Made by a program: the position numbers and the translations under genes. From CAZHDI01 sp964531285 (lineage in GTDB: Bacteria; Pseudomonadota; Alphaproteobacteria; JAJFIK01): a stretch of DNA of 15,609 nucleotides. Location: NCBI GenBank assembly GCA_964531285.1, contig CAZHDI010000081.1:1-15609 (forward strand), given 5' to 3'. Below the pieces are notes generated by a model. That model worked only from the letters and a program-made list of their open reading frames with translations, had not been told where the DNA came from and did not search any database. The number at the start of each line of letters is the position of its first letter. The first letter of the stretch is position 1. Of the stretch, positions 6,766 through 14,491 are shown piece after piece.

Positions 6766-7797
6766 TTACCGCGCCAAACCCGCCGCGCGGCGCTGCGCGA
6801 GACTGTCCGCCAGATCGATGGCCGCGATCAGATTGTCCGCCTGCGCCACACCTTGGCCGGCAATATTGTAGGCGGTGCCGTGATCGGGCGAGGTGCGCAC
6901 GAAGGGCAGGCCGAGCGTGACATTGACGCCCCGGTCGAAGTCCAGCGTCTTGATCGGGATCAGCGCCTGATCGTGATACATGCACAGGGCTGCGTCATAG
7001 CGCGCCCGGGCCGGGGCATGGAACATGGTATCCGCCGACAGGGGGCCGAAGGCGTCGATCCCGTCCGCCTGCAGATCAGCGATTGCCGGGGCGATCACGT
7101 CGCGGTCCTCGGTGCCGATGGTGCCGGCCTCGCCCGCATGGGGGTTGAGCCCGGCGACGGCGATCCGCGGACGGGCGATGCCGAAATCGCCGCGCAGAGC
7201 ATCGGCCATGATCCGTGCGGTCCGGACGATCCGCTCCCGGTCGATCAGGCCCGGCACGGCACTCAGCGGTTCGTGGATCGTCAAGGGCACCACCTTGAGG
7301 GCCGGGGCGGCAAGCATCATGACCGGATGGGGCGGCGCGATGGCATAGCGCTCGGCGGCGAGATGGGCGAGGTATTCCGTGTGCCCCGGAAAGTCGAACC
7401 CGGCATCGTAGAGCAGCGCCTTGGTGATCGGGACGGTGACGACCGCGCTGGCCTGACCGTCGGCGACCGCGGCGACGGCGGCCACGATGGCGCCGGTGAC
7501 ACAGGCGCCGTGCGCCGGATCGCCGTGGCCCGGGATAGCCGGCGCGGGCAGGGGCAGATCGATGACGGGCAGCGCCGTCGGGAACATCGCCGCGGCCTCG
7601 CCGGGCCGGTCGATAGCGGCCACGGGGGCGTCAAGACCCAGGGCGGCGGCCGTGGCGCGGTACAGCGCGGCCGGTCCGAACACGCAAAACGCCGGGCCGC
7701 GATCCTTGAGCGCGGCCCAGGCCTTGAGCGTGATTTCAGGTCCGATGCCCGCCGGGTCGCCCATGGTGAGGGCGAGCGGGGGCCGTGGCGTGATCAT
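6766..7797 (-). CDS. pdxA: 4-hydroxythreonine-4-phosphate dehydrogenase
   Basis: PdxA oxidises 4-phosphohydroxy-L-threonine with NAD; the product is used by PdxJ to make pyridoxine 5'-phosphate. The protein has 343 residues. It shows TMGDPAGIGPE (11-21), VPITK (122-126), GHTEYL (138-143), GLNPHAGE (216-223), GPLSADTMF (251-259), MYHDQALIPIK (273-283) and RTSPDHGTAYNIAGQG (301-316). H175, H220 and H275 correspond to the three metal-binding histidines of the E. coli enzyme. AGGGGAT precedes the ATG at good spacing. It starts 21 bases after the surA stop and is followed by rsmA after 4 bases, the usual order surA-pdxA-rsmA. Confidence 0.97.
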   Translation of the reverse strand: MITPRPPLALTMGDPAGIGPEITLKAWAALKDRGPAFCVFGPAALYRATAAALGLDAPVAAIDRPGEAAAMFPTALPVIDLPLPAPAIPGHGDPAHGACVTGAIVAAVAAVADGQASAVVTVPITKALLYDAGFDFPGHTEYLAHLAAERYAIAPPHPVMMLAAPALKVVPLTIHEPLSAVPGLIDRERIVRTARIMADALRGDFGIARPRIAVAGLNPHAGEAGTIGTEDRDVIAPAIADLQADGIDAFGPLSADTMFHAPARARYDAALCMYHDQALIPIKTLDFDRGVNVTLGLPFVRTSPDHGTAYNIAGQGVAQADNLIAAIDLADSLAQRRAAGLAR

Positions 7798-7818
7798 GGG
7801 CGATCCCCTGAGCGGGGG

Positions 7819-9126
7819 TTACTCGCGCATCTCGATGGTGGCGTCACGGCGTAGGTCCCGCAGATAGCGCCGCTGCACCATGGACAGCTGTTGCTGAAAG
7901 AGCCGGTCCTCGATCGCCTCGCGCTCCGGCAGAAGCGACCCCTCGGTTTCCCGGCTGCACACCAGCATGACATGGAAGCCGACATTCGAGCGCACCGGCG
8001 GGGCCACATCGCCGCTCGTCAGCCCGTCCACGGCATCCTGAAACGGTTCGGTCAGGTCGGTGACCTTGCGCTTGCCGAGATTGGAAAAGCGGATCTGATT
8101 GCCGGACTGGGCGGCGATGGCCTCAGCATCCTCGCAGGACGGCTGGCTCGACGCGATCTGCACCGACATGCCGCCGGCATAGCGCACATAGTCCTCCGGA
8201 TGCTCCGGAAAGGCCGGGACCACAAGCTGACGCAGATCGAGGGTGATCTGATCGGGCGCGGCACCGACGCCGACACGCCGGTCGCGCAGTGCGATGATGT
8301 AATAGCCGCCGATGGTCCGGATCGGGATCGACAGGGAGCCCGGGCGCATGGCGCTCGCGGCCTGGGCGACCTGCTCGGGGAGCGTATCGGCGGTCACCCA
8401 GCCGACATCGCCGCCCGAGCCGGCGGTCGAGGACTGGCTGAACTGGCGGGCAATTTCCGAGAAACTCGCCTGACCGGTGCGCAACTGATCGACCAGGCGC
8501 TGGGCGGTCCGCACCACCGAGTCTTCGTCATCGGGATTGTCGACCCGCAGAAAGATCTCCATGATCCAGAATTGCGGCTTGTCGGAATTGGCCTGGAGCT
8601 GCTCCAGCACCTGATCGATGTCTTCCTGGGTCACCGAAATGCGGGAGGAAAACCGGCCCTGGGTGAGTTCGTCCCAGGCGATGCTGGACTTGATCTGGCG
8701 GCGCAGGGTGTTTTCGCTCACCCCCGCTTCGGCCAGAATTTGAAGAATCTGCGCCCGGCTCATGCCGTTGCGCTGAGCCAGCCGCGCGATGGCGAGGTCG
8801 ATTTCCTGATCCGGCACAACCAGTTCGGCCGTGGCAGCTTCTTGAAGCTGCAATTCCTCATCGACCAGGGTACGCAGCACCTGTTCGCGGATCCGCTCCA
8901 GTGCCTCCGGGGTCGGCTCCAGCCCCGAGGTCGCGACCACCAGCTTGATGCGCTGGTCGAGATCGTAGGCCGACACCACCTTGTCGTTCACCAGGGCGGC
9001 GATGCTCTGCACATCCTGCGCGGCGGCCGGACGCACCCAGGCCAGGGCCACGAGGATCAGGGCCGCCAGGGCGCAGGAGGCCGTGCCGGCACGGCTTGCC
9101 TTCACTCCAGAGAGAAAAATGCGCAT
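7819..9126 (-). CDS. surA: Periplasmic peptidyl-prolyl isomerase / outer-membrane protein chaperone SurA
   Basis: SurA escorts unfolded outer-membrane barrels through the periplasm; in model bacteria LptD is a main client. The 435 residues start with a signal peptide (hydrophobic 17-30, cleavage after AAA at 34-36). A SurA N-terminal helical chaperone domain follows (about 38-165, opening SIAALVNDKVVSAYDLDQRI). A parvulin domain covers about 185-285, with FWIMEIFLRVD, FSEIARQFS, GGDVGWV and GGYYIIALRDRR. A second parvulin-like region (about 293-395) is degenerate. It ends in the usual helix, YLRDLRRDATIEMRE. The ATG at 9126 has AGGAGG only 2 bases away, an unusually tight spacing. An in-frame GTG seven codons downstream is a weaker alternative. 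It stands between lptD and pdxA. Confidence 0.95.
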   Translation of the reverse strand: MRIFLSGVKASRAGTASCALAALILVALAWVRPAAAQDVQSIAALVNDKVVSAYDLDQRIKLVVATSGLEPTPEALERIREQVLRTLVDEELQLQEAATAELVVPDQEIDLAIARLAQRNGMSRAQILQILAEAGVSENTLRRQIKSSIAWDELTQGRFSSRISVTQEDIDQVLEQLQANSDKPQFWIMEIFLRVDNPDDEDSVVRTAQRLVDQLRTGQASFSEIARQFSQSSTAGSGGDVGWVTADTLPEQVAQAASAMRPGSLSIPIRTIGGYYIIALRDRRVGVGAAPDQITLDLRQLVVPAFPEHPEDYVRYAGGMSVQIASSQPSCEDAEAIAAQSGNQIRFSNLGKRKVTDLTEPFQDAVDGLTSGDVAPPVRSNVGFHVMLVCSRETEGSLLPEREAIEDRLFQQQLSMVQRRYLRDLRRDATIEMRE

Positions 9127-9411
9127 CGCCTCCTCATGATCACGCGCGGCGGGCCGCCTGTCGCACCCCGCCGATGGCCGTCCGCCCCAGTGTTCCGGCT
9201 CGACGAACCGCCAGTGTAGCCGGTTCGGCCGGCGCCGTCCCCGGCCGCGCGCGTGTCTCGCGCATCTGTGCTGAGGCGGCGCGGTCCCAATCTCCGGAAC
9301 CGGTGTGCAGGATAACCAAACGGCAACCCCGTTCAAGCAGCGCGGTGTCCCGTTTCGGCTCCTCGTGCCGAATTGTGCCGGGCAAGCGCGCATCGGGATG
9401 AGGCCCTGCAG
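9127..9411. other. Region between the assembly gap and surA with no convincing gene
   Basis: In many alphaproteobacteria lptD and surA are nearly adjacent, but here at least 285 bases of sequence plus the gap separate them. One minus-strand frame is open from the gap to 9140 (the visible stretch is 90 codons), but its third-position base use is not coding-like and it has no good start or recognisable motif. The stretch may hold the surA promoter; a TACACT hexamer occurs on the minus strand near 9220, without a clear -35 partner. Confidence 0.5.
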
Positions 9412-9511
9412 NNNNNNNNNNNNNNNNNNNNNNNNNNNNNNNNNNNNNNNNNNNNNNNNNNNNNNNNNNNNNNNNNNNNNNNNNNNNNNNNNNNNNNNNN
9501 NNNNNNNNNNN
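9412..9511. other. Assembly gap of exactly 100 N
   Basis: Exactly one hundred ambiguous bases is the usual filler for a scaffold join of unknown length. It removes the 3' end of lptD. Frames read through it are meaningless. Confidence 0.98.
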
Positions 9512-11967
9512 TACCCGCCGACGCTGCGCAGGCGGACCCGGAAAATGATCGAGCTGTCCGGTTCGATGTCCCGGTCACGGGTGAACCGGCGCCGGTAGGC
9601 GGCTTCGATCTCGGTGCATTCGTCCTGATAGACCAGCGCCGCGGCATTCGAAATCGTCTCGCCGTCCTCCAGGTCACGCCGGCCCGACAGCCGCGCCGAC
9701 CAGTTGTCGGTGAACCGCGCCCGCGCCTCCAGACGCAGTTCCTTCCGGGCATCGAGCCCCTCATCGGGCAATTCGTCATCGAGGCTCAGATAGCCGGCCT
9801 TGAGACCCACATATTTGGTGTCGATTTCCAGATCCACCTCATTGCGGCGGAAATCCAGGTTGTCCTTATCGAGCCGGAACCGGTGGGTCACGTTCAGATA
9901 GTCGCCCGCTTCAACCGCGATCCGGCCCACATAATCCGAGCGCTCGTCTTCAAGGCCGCTGCCGGCGGCGAATTCGCTCTGGGGCTTCAGACGGAAGGTC
10001 TGGCCGAACAGCACATCGGCGTTGATGTGCTCGCCATAGGTCGCAAAGCGCAGGCCCAGATTGGCGCGCGGCCCGCTCTCCCATTGGTCGAGCCCGGGGA
10101 ATTTGTTGGTGCGCAGAAGATTCGTATCGTCGAATTCGAAGCTGACCGAGTCCTCGTTCGGGATGCGGTCGGGATTGCCGCCATAGGGCGCATAGATCAT
10201 CTGCACCACCGGCTCGATCACCTGACGCGAGGTGCCGGACCCGCGCACGAACGGCCAGCGCCAGTCCATCGCGGCATAACCGAGGATCCGGGTCTGGGTG
10301 TATTCGTCCTTGCCGGTGACCGCGAAGGTCTCGATTTCATCGGTCATCGGATCGTCGGCAATGGCGGTGCGCAATTCCACATCGCGGGTGTAATAGAAAT
10401 CGCCGCGCAAATGGCCGGTCGCGGTCAGCACATCGCCCCAGCGCGAGACGAACGGCCGCTCCCAGGTTCCCGCGACCGACACCCGCTGGGTATCGGCGCC
10501 GTTGGTGTTCAGCGTGTCGTTGTCCTCGGTGAAGACGCGGCCCACATCGGGCGAGCCGGTCCGGTACAGGGTGAGGGCATTGGCATCGAGGATGAACTCG
10601 CCCCCGAGCCAGGGATCGTCGTACACCTCACGATGGTCGGCCAGGATGGGAACGATGGGCGTCGTCGCATCGTCGTCTTCGGCCCGGAGGCCATCGAAGA
10701 AATAGCCGTTATAGACCGACTGTCCCTGAGACCGCAGATTGCGGACATAGACATTGTTGATCAGACGGTCGTCCTGCGAGATATCGAAACGGCGCAGATA
10801 GGTATCGTCCGTGGTCGTCTGAAGCTGGAAGCCCCAATTGGTCTGCGGGGTGACCTGAAAATCTCCCTCGCCAAACAGATGCGCCCGAATCCGCCGGTCG
10901 GTGGTTTCCACCAGGCGCTTGCAGGTCACGCCGTCATCCTTGAGCGTGCCCGGGCGGCCCTTGTCGTCCACACAGTCGAGCATCCCGTCATTGTCCGGAT
11001 CGCTCGCGGCGAACTCCACCCGTTCTTCATCGAAGAAGCGGGCATTGGCGAAGGACCCGTCGAGCCAATAATCGCCCTGGTTCGTCCGGTGACGGAATTC
11101 CGCCTTGGCCACCGGCCCCTCGCGCGTGGTGAACAGCGGCGACAGGGTGATGTCCATGTTCGGCTTAAGGTTAATGAAATAGGGCACTTCGACAAGATTG
11201 CCGAGTTCGGTGGAATTGCCGATCGCGGGCGCCAGGAAGCCGGATTTGCGCTTCACCGTCGGATCGGGATGCGAGAAATACGGCAGATAGACCACCGGCA
11301 CGCCGAAGACTTCGAAGCGGGCATGGCGGTAGCTGATGGTCTTGTTCGCCTCGTCGTGGATGACCTTGCCGGCCTTCAATTGCCAGCGCGGGGTGTCGCC
11401 TTCCTCGCAGACCTTACACGGGCTGTAGACGGCTTTTTCCAGGACCGTCACGCCGTTTTCCTCGCGCACGGCGCGGGCGGCGGCGAGCCGGGAGTTTTCG
11501 TTGAGCACGAGGCGCAGGCTCTCGACGATGCCGCTTTTGAATTCGCCGGTGATGTTGACCCGCTCGGCATAGATCGCCGGACCGTTTTCCTGAATGAGGC
11601 TCACATCGCCGGTGGCGATCAGGGTGCCGGTGCTTTCCTCGTAAGTGACCGTGTCGGCGCGCAGGACCCGGCCGTTCTGGCTGGCCTCCACATTGCCCGC
11701 CGCGGTCCAGACCCGCGCCTCGGTATCGAAGGAGAGTTCGTCCGCCTCCAGAAGAATCGGCGCGCGCAGGGAGTCCTCGCCGCCGCTCAACGCGCCGCGC
11801 AGGGCATCGGGGCCGTTGGTCGAGGATTGGGCCAGGGCCGGACCGCTCAAGGCCAGCGGGGCCGCGCTCAGGCCGAGCGCCAGCACCAGCGCGGCGCGGG
11901 CGCGGCTCGGTCGGTGCGGGGAAGGCCTGGAGAGCGGCATTGTGCGCGGGTCCGATCCGTTGAGCAC
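9512..11967 (-). CDS. lptD: LPS-assembly outer-membrane protein LptD (3' end lost in gap)
   Basis: LptD is the outer-membrane barrel that, with LptE, inserts LPS into the outer leaflet. 818 residues are visible. The signal peptide (hydrophobic 25-40) ends ALA|Q at 46. The OstA/LptA-like periplasmic domain spans about 68-155 (LLEADELSFDTEARVWTAAG, then IYAERV). The LptD barrel follows from about 210 (VFGVPVVYLPYFSHPDP, KRKSGFLAP) to near the C-terminus. The GTG at 11967 is chosen because TGAGG, overlapping the lptG stop, lies 5 bases upstream. ATG at 11940 is the alternative and gives a shorter, more usual leader. Five cysteines are seen (184, 187, 332, 349, 784). The sequence enters the gap as TA-N, which could be a stop or Tyr. 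It lies 7 bases after lptG. Confidence 0.95.
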
Positions 11968-11974
11968 GACAGCC

Positions 11975-13081
11975 TCAGCCGTCTTCCAGGTGAAACAGAA
12001 TGGCCAGCCCCAACAGGGCCGTCACCACGGTCGGCCCCCAGGCGGCCAGGGCCGGCGGCATGATGCCCGATTGTCCCAAAGCACCCGCCACGTCCGAAAT
12101 AAAGAAAAGCCCAAAGCCGGCCAGAACGCCAGCAATCAGCAGGCGCACCACGCCGCCGAACCGCGATTGACGTAAGGAAAAGGTCGCGGCGAGAAACACC
12201 ATGGCCGTCAAGAGAAACGGAGTGGACACCAGCGCGTGCCAGTGGAAGCGGTGCCGGTTCACGGAAAAGCCCGCCTCGCGGGCGGTCTCGATGAAGTCGC
12301 GCAACTCCCAGAACGGCAGCGTCTCCGGCGAGGCGAAACTTTCCTGGATGCGTTTGGGGCTCATGGCGGTCGGCACGGTGAGCCGGTCATAAAAGCGCGG
12401 CTGGCCATCGCCGGACCAGGTCCAGACATCGGTCAGGTGCCATTCGCCTTCCTGGAGTTCCGCGCTGCGGGCGTCGATCCGGTCGGCGAATTCGGTGCGC
12501 CCCTCAAAGCCGAACATGATCACATCGTTGATCCGCAGACTGCCGTCGCTGGAATCGTCGACCGACAGCGCATGGACAACCCGGTGATTGCCGTCCTGGG
12601 CCTCGCGCAGCCACAGCCCGGTCTTGGCCAGGGAGAGCCGGCTGTCCTCGCCGCGCAGCAGGGTTTTCTCCAACACCGAATAGCGCGCCAGCATGACCGC
12701 CGAGGCCGGATTGTAGACGGTGACCATGAAGGTGCCGGTCAGAAGCGCGATGGCCACGGCGGGGGCCAGGAACTGCCAGGCAGACACCCCGCTGGCCCGG
12801 GCCACCACCAGCTCGTTGGAGCGCGACAGGCGCGAAAAGGTCCACATCGCGCCGAACAGGAACGCGAAGGGGAACACGGTTTCCAGGAGGTTCGGCAGTT
12901 TCAGAACCGAAAGCTGGATGGCCATCGCGCCGCCGATTTTGTCCTTCGAGGCGTATTGGCGCAGCATCTCGATCACATCGACCATGAAGATGATCACGGC
13001 GATAATCGCGACCGACATGAAAATGCCGCTCAGGAACTGGCGCCCGAAATAGCGGAACAGGGTGAAGGAAACCGCGGCCAT
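11975..13081 (-). CDS. lptG: LPS export ABC transporter permease LptG
   Basis: LptG pairs with LptF and the ATPase LptB2 to pull LPS from the inner membrane to LptC and LptA. The 368 residues show the family layout: three membrane helices (about 14-37, 61-82, 104-126), a periplasmic beta-jellyroll (about 135-250), then three helices (about 284-303, 311-330, 345-363). The SRSNELVVARASGVSAW stretch (86-102) is the conserved cytoplasmic segment expected to contact LptB. LptG rather than LptF is assigned from gene order (second of the pair) and the short C-terminus. Three bases separate it from the lptF stop, so the two are translationally coupled. lptB is not in the window. Confidence 0.95.
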   Translation of the reverse strand: MAAVSFTLFRYFGRQFLSGIFMSVAIIAVIIFMVDVIEMLRQYASKDKIGGAMAIQLSVLKLPNLLETVFPFAFLFGAMWTFSRLSRSNELVVARASGVSAWQFLAPAVAIALLTGTFMVTVYNPASAVMLARYSVLEKTLLRGEDSRLSLAKTGLWLREAQDGNHRVVHALSVDDSSDGSLRINDVIMFGFEGRTEFADRIDARSAELQEGEWHLTDVWTWSGDGQPRFYDRLTVPTAMSPKRIQESFASPETLPFWELRDFIETAREAGFSVNRHRFHWHALVSTPFLLTAMVFLAATFSLRQSRFGGVVRLLIAGVLAGFGLFFISDVAGALGQSGIMPPALAAWGPTVVTALLGLAILFHLEDG

Positions 13082-13084
13082 GGC

Positions 13085-14251
13085 TCAGGCCTCCACCGGC
13101 TTGAGGGGACCGGGCGGCGGTGCGCCTGGACCCAGTTCGGCGGGCGGGCGGGCGCGGCTCTGAAACGGCGGCACCTTGGCGATGATCATCAGACAGACCG
13201 CCGCCGCGATGAGCGGCACGGCATATTGCAGCGCGTTGAGCATGGCGATGTCCGCCGCCGCGCTTTGGACGCCGAACCCCAGGAGCCGCAGCACGAGCAC
13301 TGCGCCCATGGCCATGACCACCCGCTTGGCATAGCCGCGCCGGGTGAACACCCCGCCCAGGACCGCGATAAAGGCGATCATCGCAAACGCGATGTTGTAA
13401 AGCGGCGCGGCCAGCCGGTTGTGGCCTTCCGCGATGAACCGGTCGCGTTTGCTCTTTTTGCGGGCCTGTTCAGGCTCCGGGTTGAACAATTCGTCCAGAT
13501 AGCGCTCCGACAGATCCCTTGAATTGCGGGCATTGCCGCCATTGTCGAACTGCCCGAGGTCGAGCACGGTCCGGTCGAAGCGCAGGGATTTGAGGTTGCC
13601 GTCCCGCTCGGCCATCTCCTGGACCTGGCCGGCATGCATCACGAGGCGCGGGCCTTCCGGTGTCTTCAGGAACACGCCGCGCTCGGCCATATAGGTGCGC
13701 GGCCGGTCGATATTCCGGTTGTCATGGACCAGGATCCCCTTGAGATCGCCATTGGTCGGCGCCTCGGAGATATAGACGGTGAGCCCGTCGATCTTGGTGG
13801 TGAACTGGCCTTCGCGAATGAATGCCGCCGCCAGATCCGACCGGATTTCATAGATCCGGTCCTTCATGGCCCGGTAGCCCGCCGGCATGAGATAAAGGCC
13901 CAGCGCGTAATTCACCATGGTCACGATCAGCGCCAGCGCCAGGACCGGCGCCAGCAGCTTCATGGGGCCCAGGCCCGAGGACCACATGACCACCACTTCG
14001 CTGTCGGAATAAAAGCGGTGCAGCCCGTAGAGCACGCCGCAAAAGAGCGCGATGGGCAGGATCACCGCCAACAGGCTCGGCAGCACCAGCACGATGAGAT
14101 GCAGGAAGGTCAGCAACGACTGGCCGCCATTGATGATCAGGTCGAGCATCTTCAGCGACTGCGTGAGCCACACCACCATGGTCAGCATGAAGGTGAAGAA
14201 CAGGCAGGGCATCGCCGTTTGCCGGAAGATATAGCGCGTGACGATGCTCAT
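13085..14251 (-). CDS. lptF: LPS export ABC transporter permease LptF
   Basis: This is the partner permease of LptG. The 388 residues hold membrane helices at about 11-32, 47-77, 98-122, 282-302, 309-328 and 342-360, with a periplasmic jellyroll between about 140 and 250. FYSDSEVVVMWSSGLGPMKL (80-99) is the cytoplasmic segment typical of LptF/G. The C-terminal 30 residues are a Pro/Gly-rich cytoplasmic tail, longer than in LptG. The start at 14251 begins MSIVTRYIFRQ, as in alphaproteobacterial LptF. It is first in the operon, divergent from pepA across 240 bases. Its start codon lies in a 14-base tandem duplication, and a five-codon frame ends on it. Confidence 0.95.
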   Translation of the reverse strand: MSIVTRYIFRQTAMPCLFFTFMLTMVVWLTQSLKMLDLIINGGQSLLTFLHLIVLVLPSLLAVILPIALFCGVLYGLHRFYSDSEVVVMWSSGLGPMKLLAPVLALALIVTMVNYALGLYLMPAGYRAMKDRIYEIRSDLAAAFIREGQFTTKIDGLTVYISEAPTNGDLKGILVHDNRNIDRPRTYMAERGVFLKTPEGPRLVMHAGQVQEMAERDGNLKSLRFDRTVLDLGQFDNGGNARNSRDLSERYLDELFNPEPEQARKKSKRDRFIAEGHNRLAAPLYNIAFAMIAFIAVLGGVFTRRGYAKRVVMAMGAVLVLRLLGFGVQSAAADIAMLNALQYAVPLIAAAVCLMIIAKVPPFQSRARPPAELGPGAPPPGPLKPVEA

Positions 14252-14273
14252 GCGGCGGTGCTCATGCGGCGGT
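14246..14273. repeat. Perfect 14-bp tandem duplication at the lptF start
   Basis: GCTCATGCGGCGGT occurs twice in direct succession (14246-14259, 14260-14273). Each copy contains an ATG on the minus strand. Only the ATG of the left copy (14251) is in frame with lptF. Confidence 0.95.
14248..14265 (-). other. Five-codon mini frame MSTAA overlapping the lptF start
   Basis: ATG at 14265 reads ATG-AGC-ACC-GCC-GCA-TGA. Its stop shares the bases ATGA with the lptF start codon. If translated, it would couple to lptF initiation. It is a direct consequence of the 14-base duplication, and no strong ribosome site is seen before it. Confidence 0.3.
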
Positions 14274-14403
14274 CGGCATCCCTGATCGGCGGTCCGGACC
14301 CGAACCCGGACACTTGCCTCGGCCGGCCCGCCGGTCGTGGCTCAAGCGGTGGCGGCTCACGCGGCCCAAGGGCCGGGACGCAGCAATTCGGGTCGACTCG
14401 CTT

Positions 14404-14424
14404 TAGACATAACCCCTCTGTCTA
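14404..14424. promoter_or_regulatory. Inverted repeat TAGACA-N9-TGTCTA in the lptF/pepA control region
   Basis: Exact 6-base arms (14404-14409 and 14419-14424) with a 9-base centre overlap the putative lptF promoter and lie 68 bases before the pepA start. This could be a regulator site or a chance repeat. Confidence 0.35.
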
Positions 14425-14433
14425 TGCTGCCAA
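14406..14433 (-). promoter_or_regulatory. Putative promoter of the lptF-lptG-lptD operon
   Basis: On the minus strand, TTGGCA (14433-14428) and TATGTC (14411-14406) are separated by 16 bases. The leader would be about 150 bases and would include the 14-base duplication. No equally good pair was found for pepA in the plus direction. Confidence 0.4.
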
Positions 14434-14491
14434 AGGGAAAACCGGTGCGGGGCATAGGGAGGTGGGGAACCAGTAAAGGCGAGCCTGTTTT

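Noticed and set aside
4658..9219. Long plus-strand frames opposite the alcohol dehydrogenase, rsmA, pdxA and surA
   Set aside because: The minus-strand products carry full family motifs; these frames have none.
9364..9377. Cloning adaptor contamination near the contig end
   Set aside because: A closely similar sequence occurs at 1990-2004 away from any gap, and flanking sequence is ordinary for this genome; kept only as a check.
9140..9385. 81-residue minus-strand frame (TTG start) between the gap and surA
   Set aside because: TTG start without a ribosome site, third-position bases not biased like true genes here, no motif.
9373..12063. Plus-strand frame of nearly 900 codons opposite lptD
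   Set aside because: It reads through the N gap and mirrors lptD codon bias. lptD is certain from its domains.
12236..14476. Long plus-strand frames opposite lptG and lptF
   Set aside because: Antisense shadows; the products are His/Arg/Gln-rich and contradict the clear membrane proteins on the other strand.
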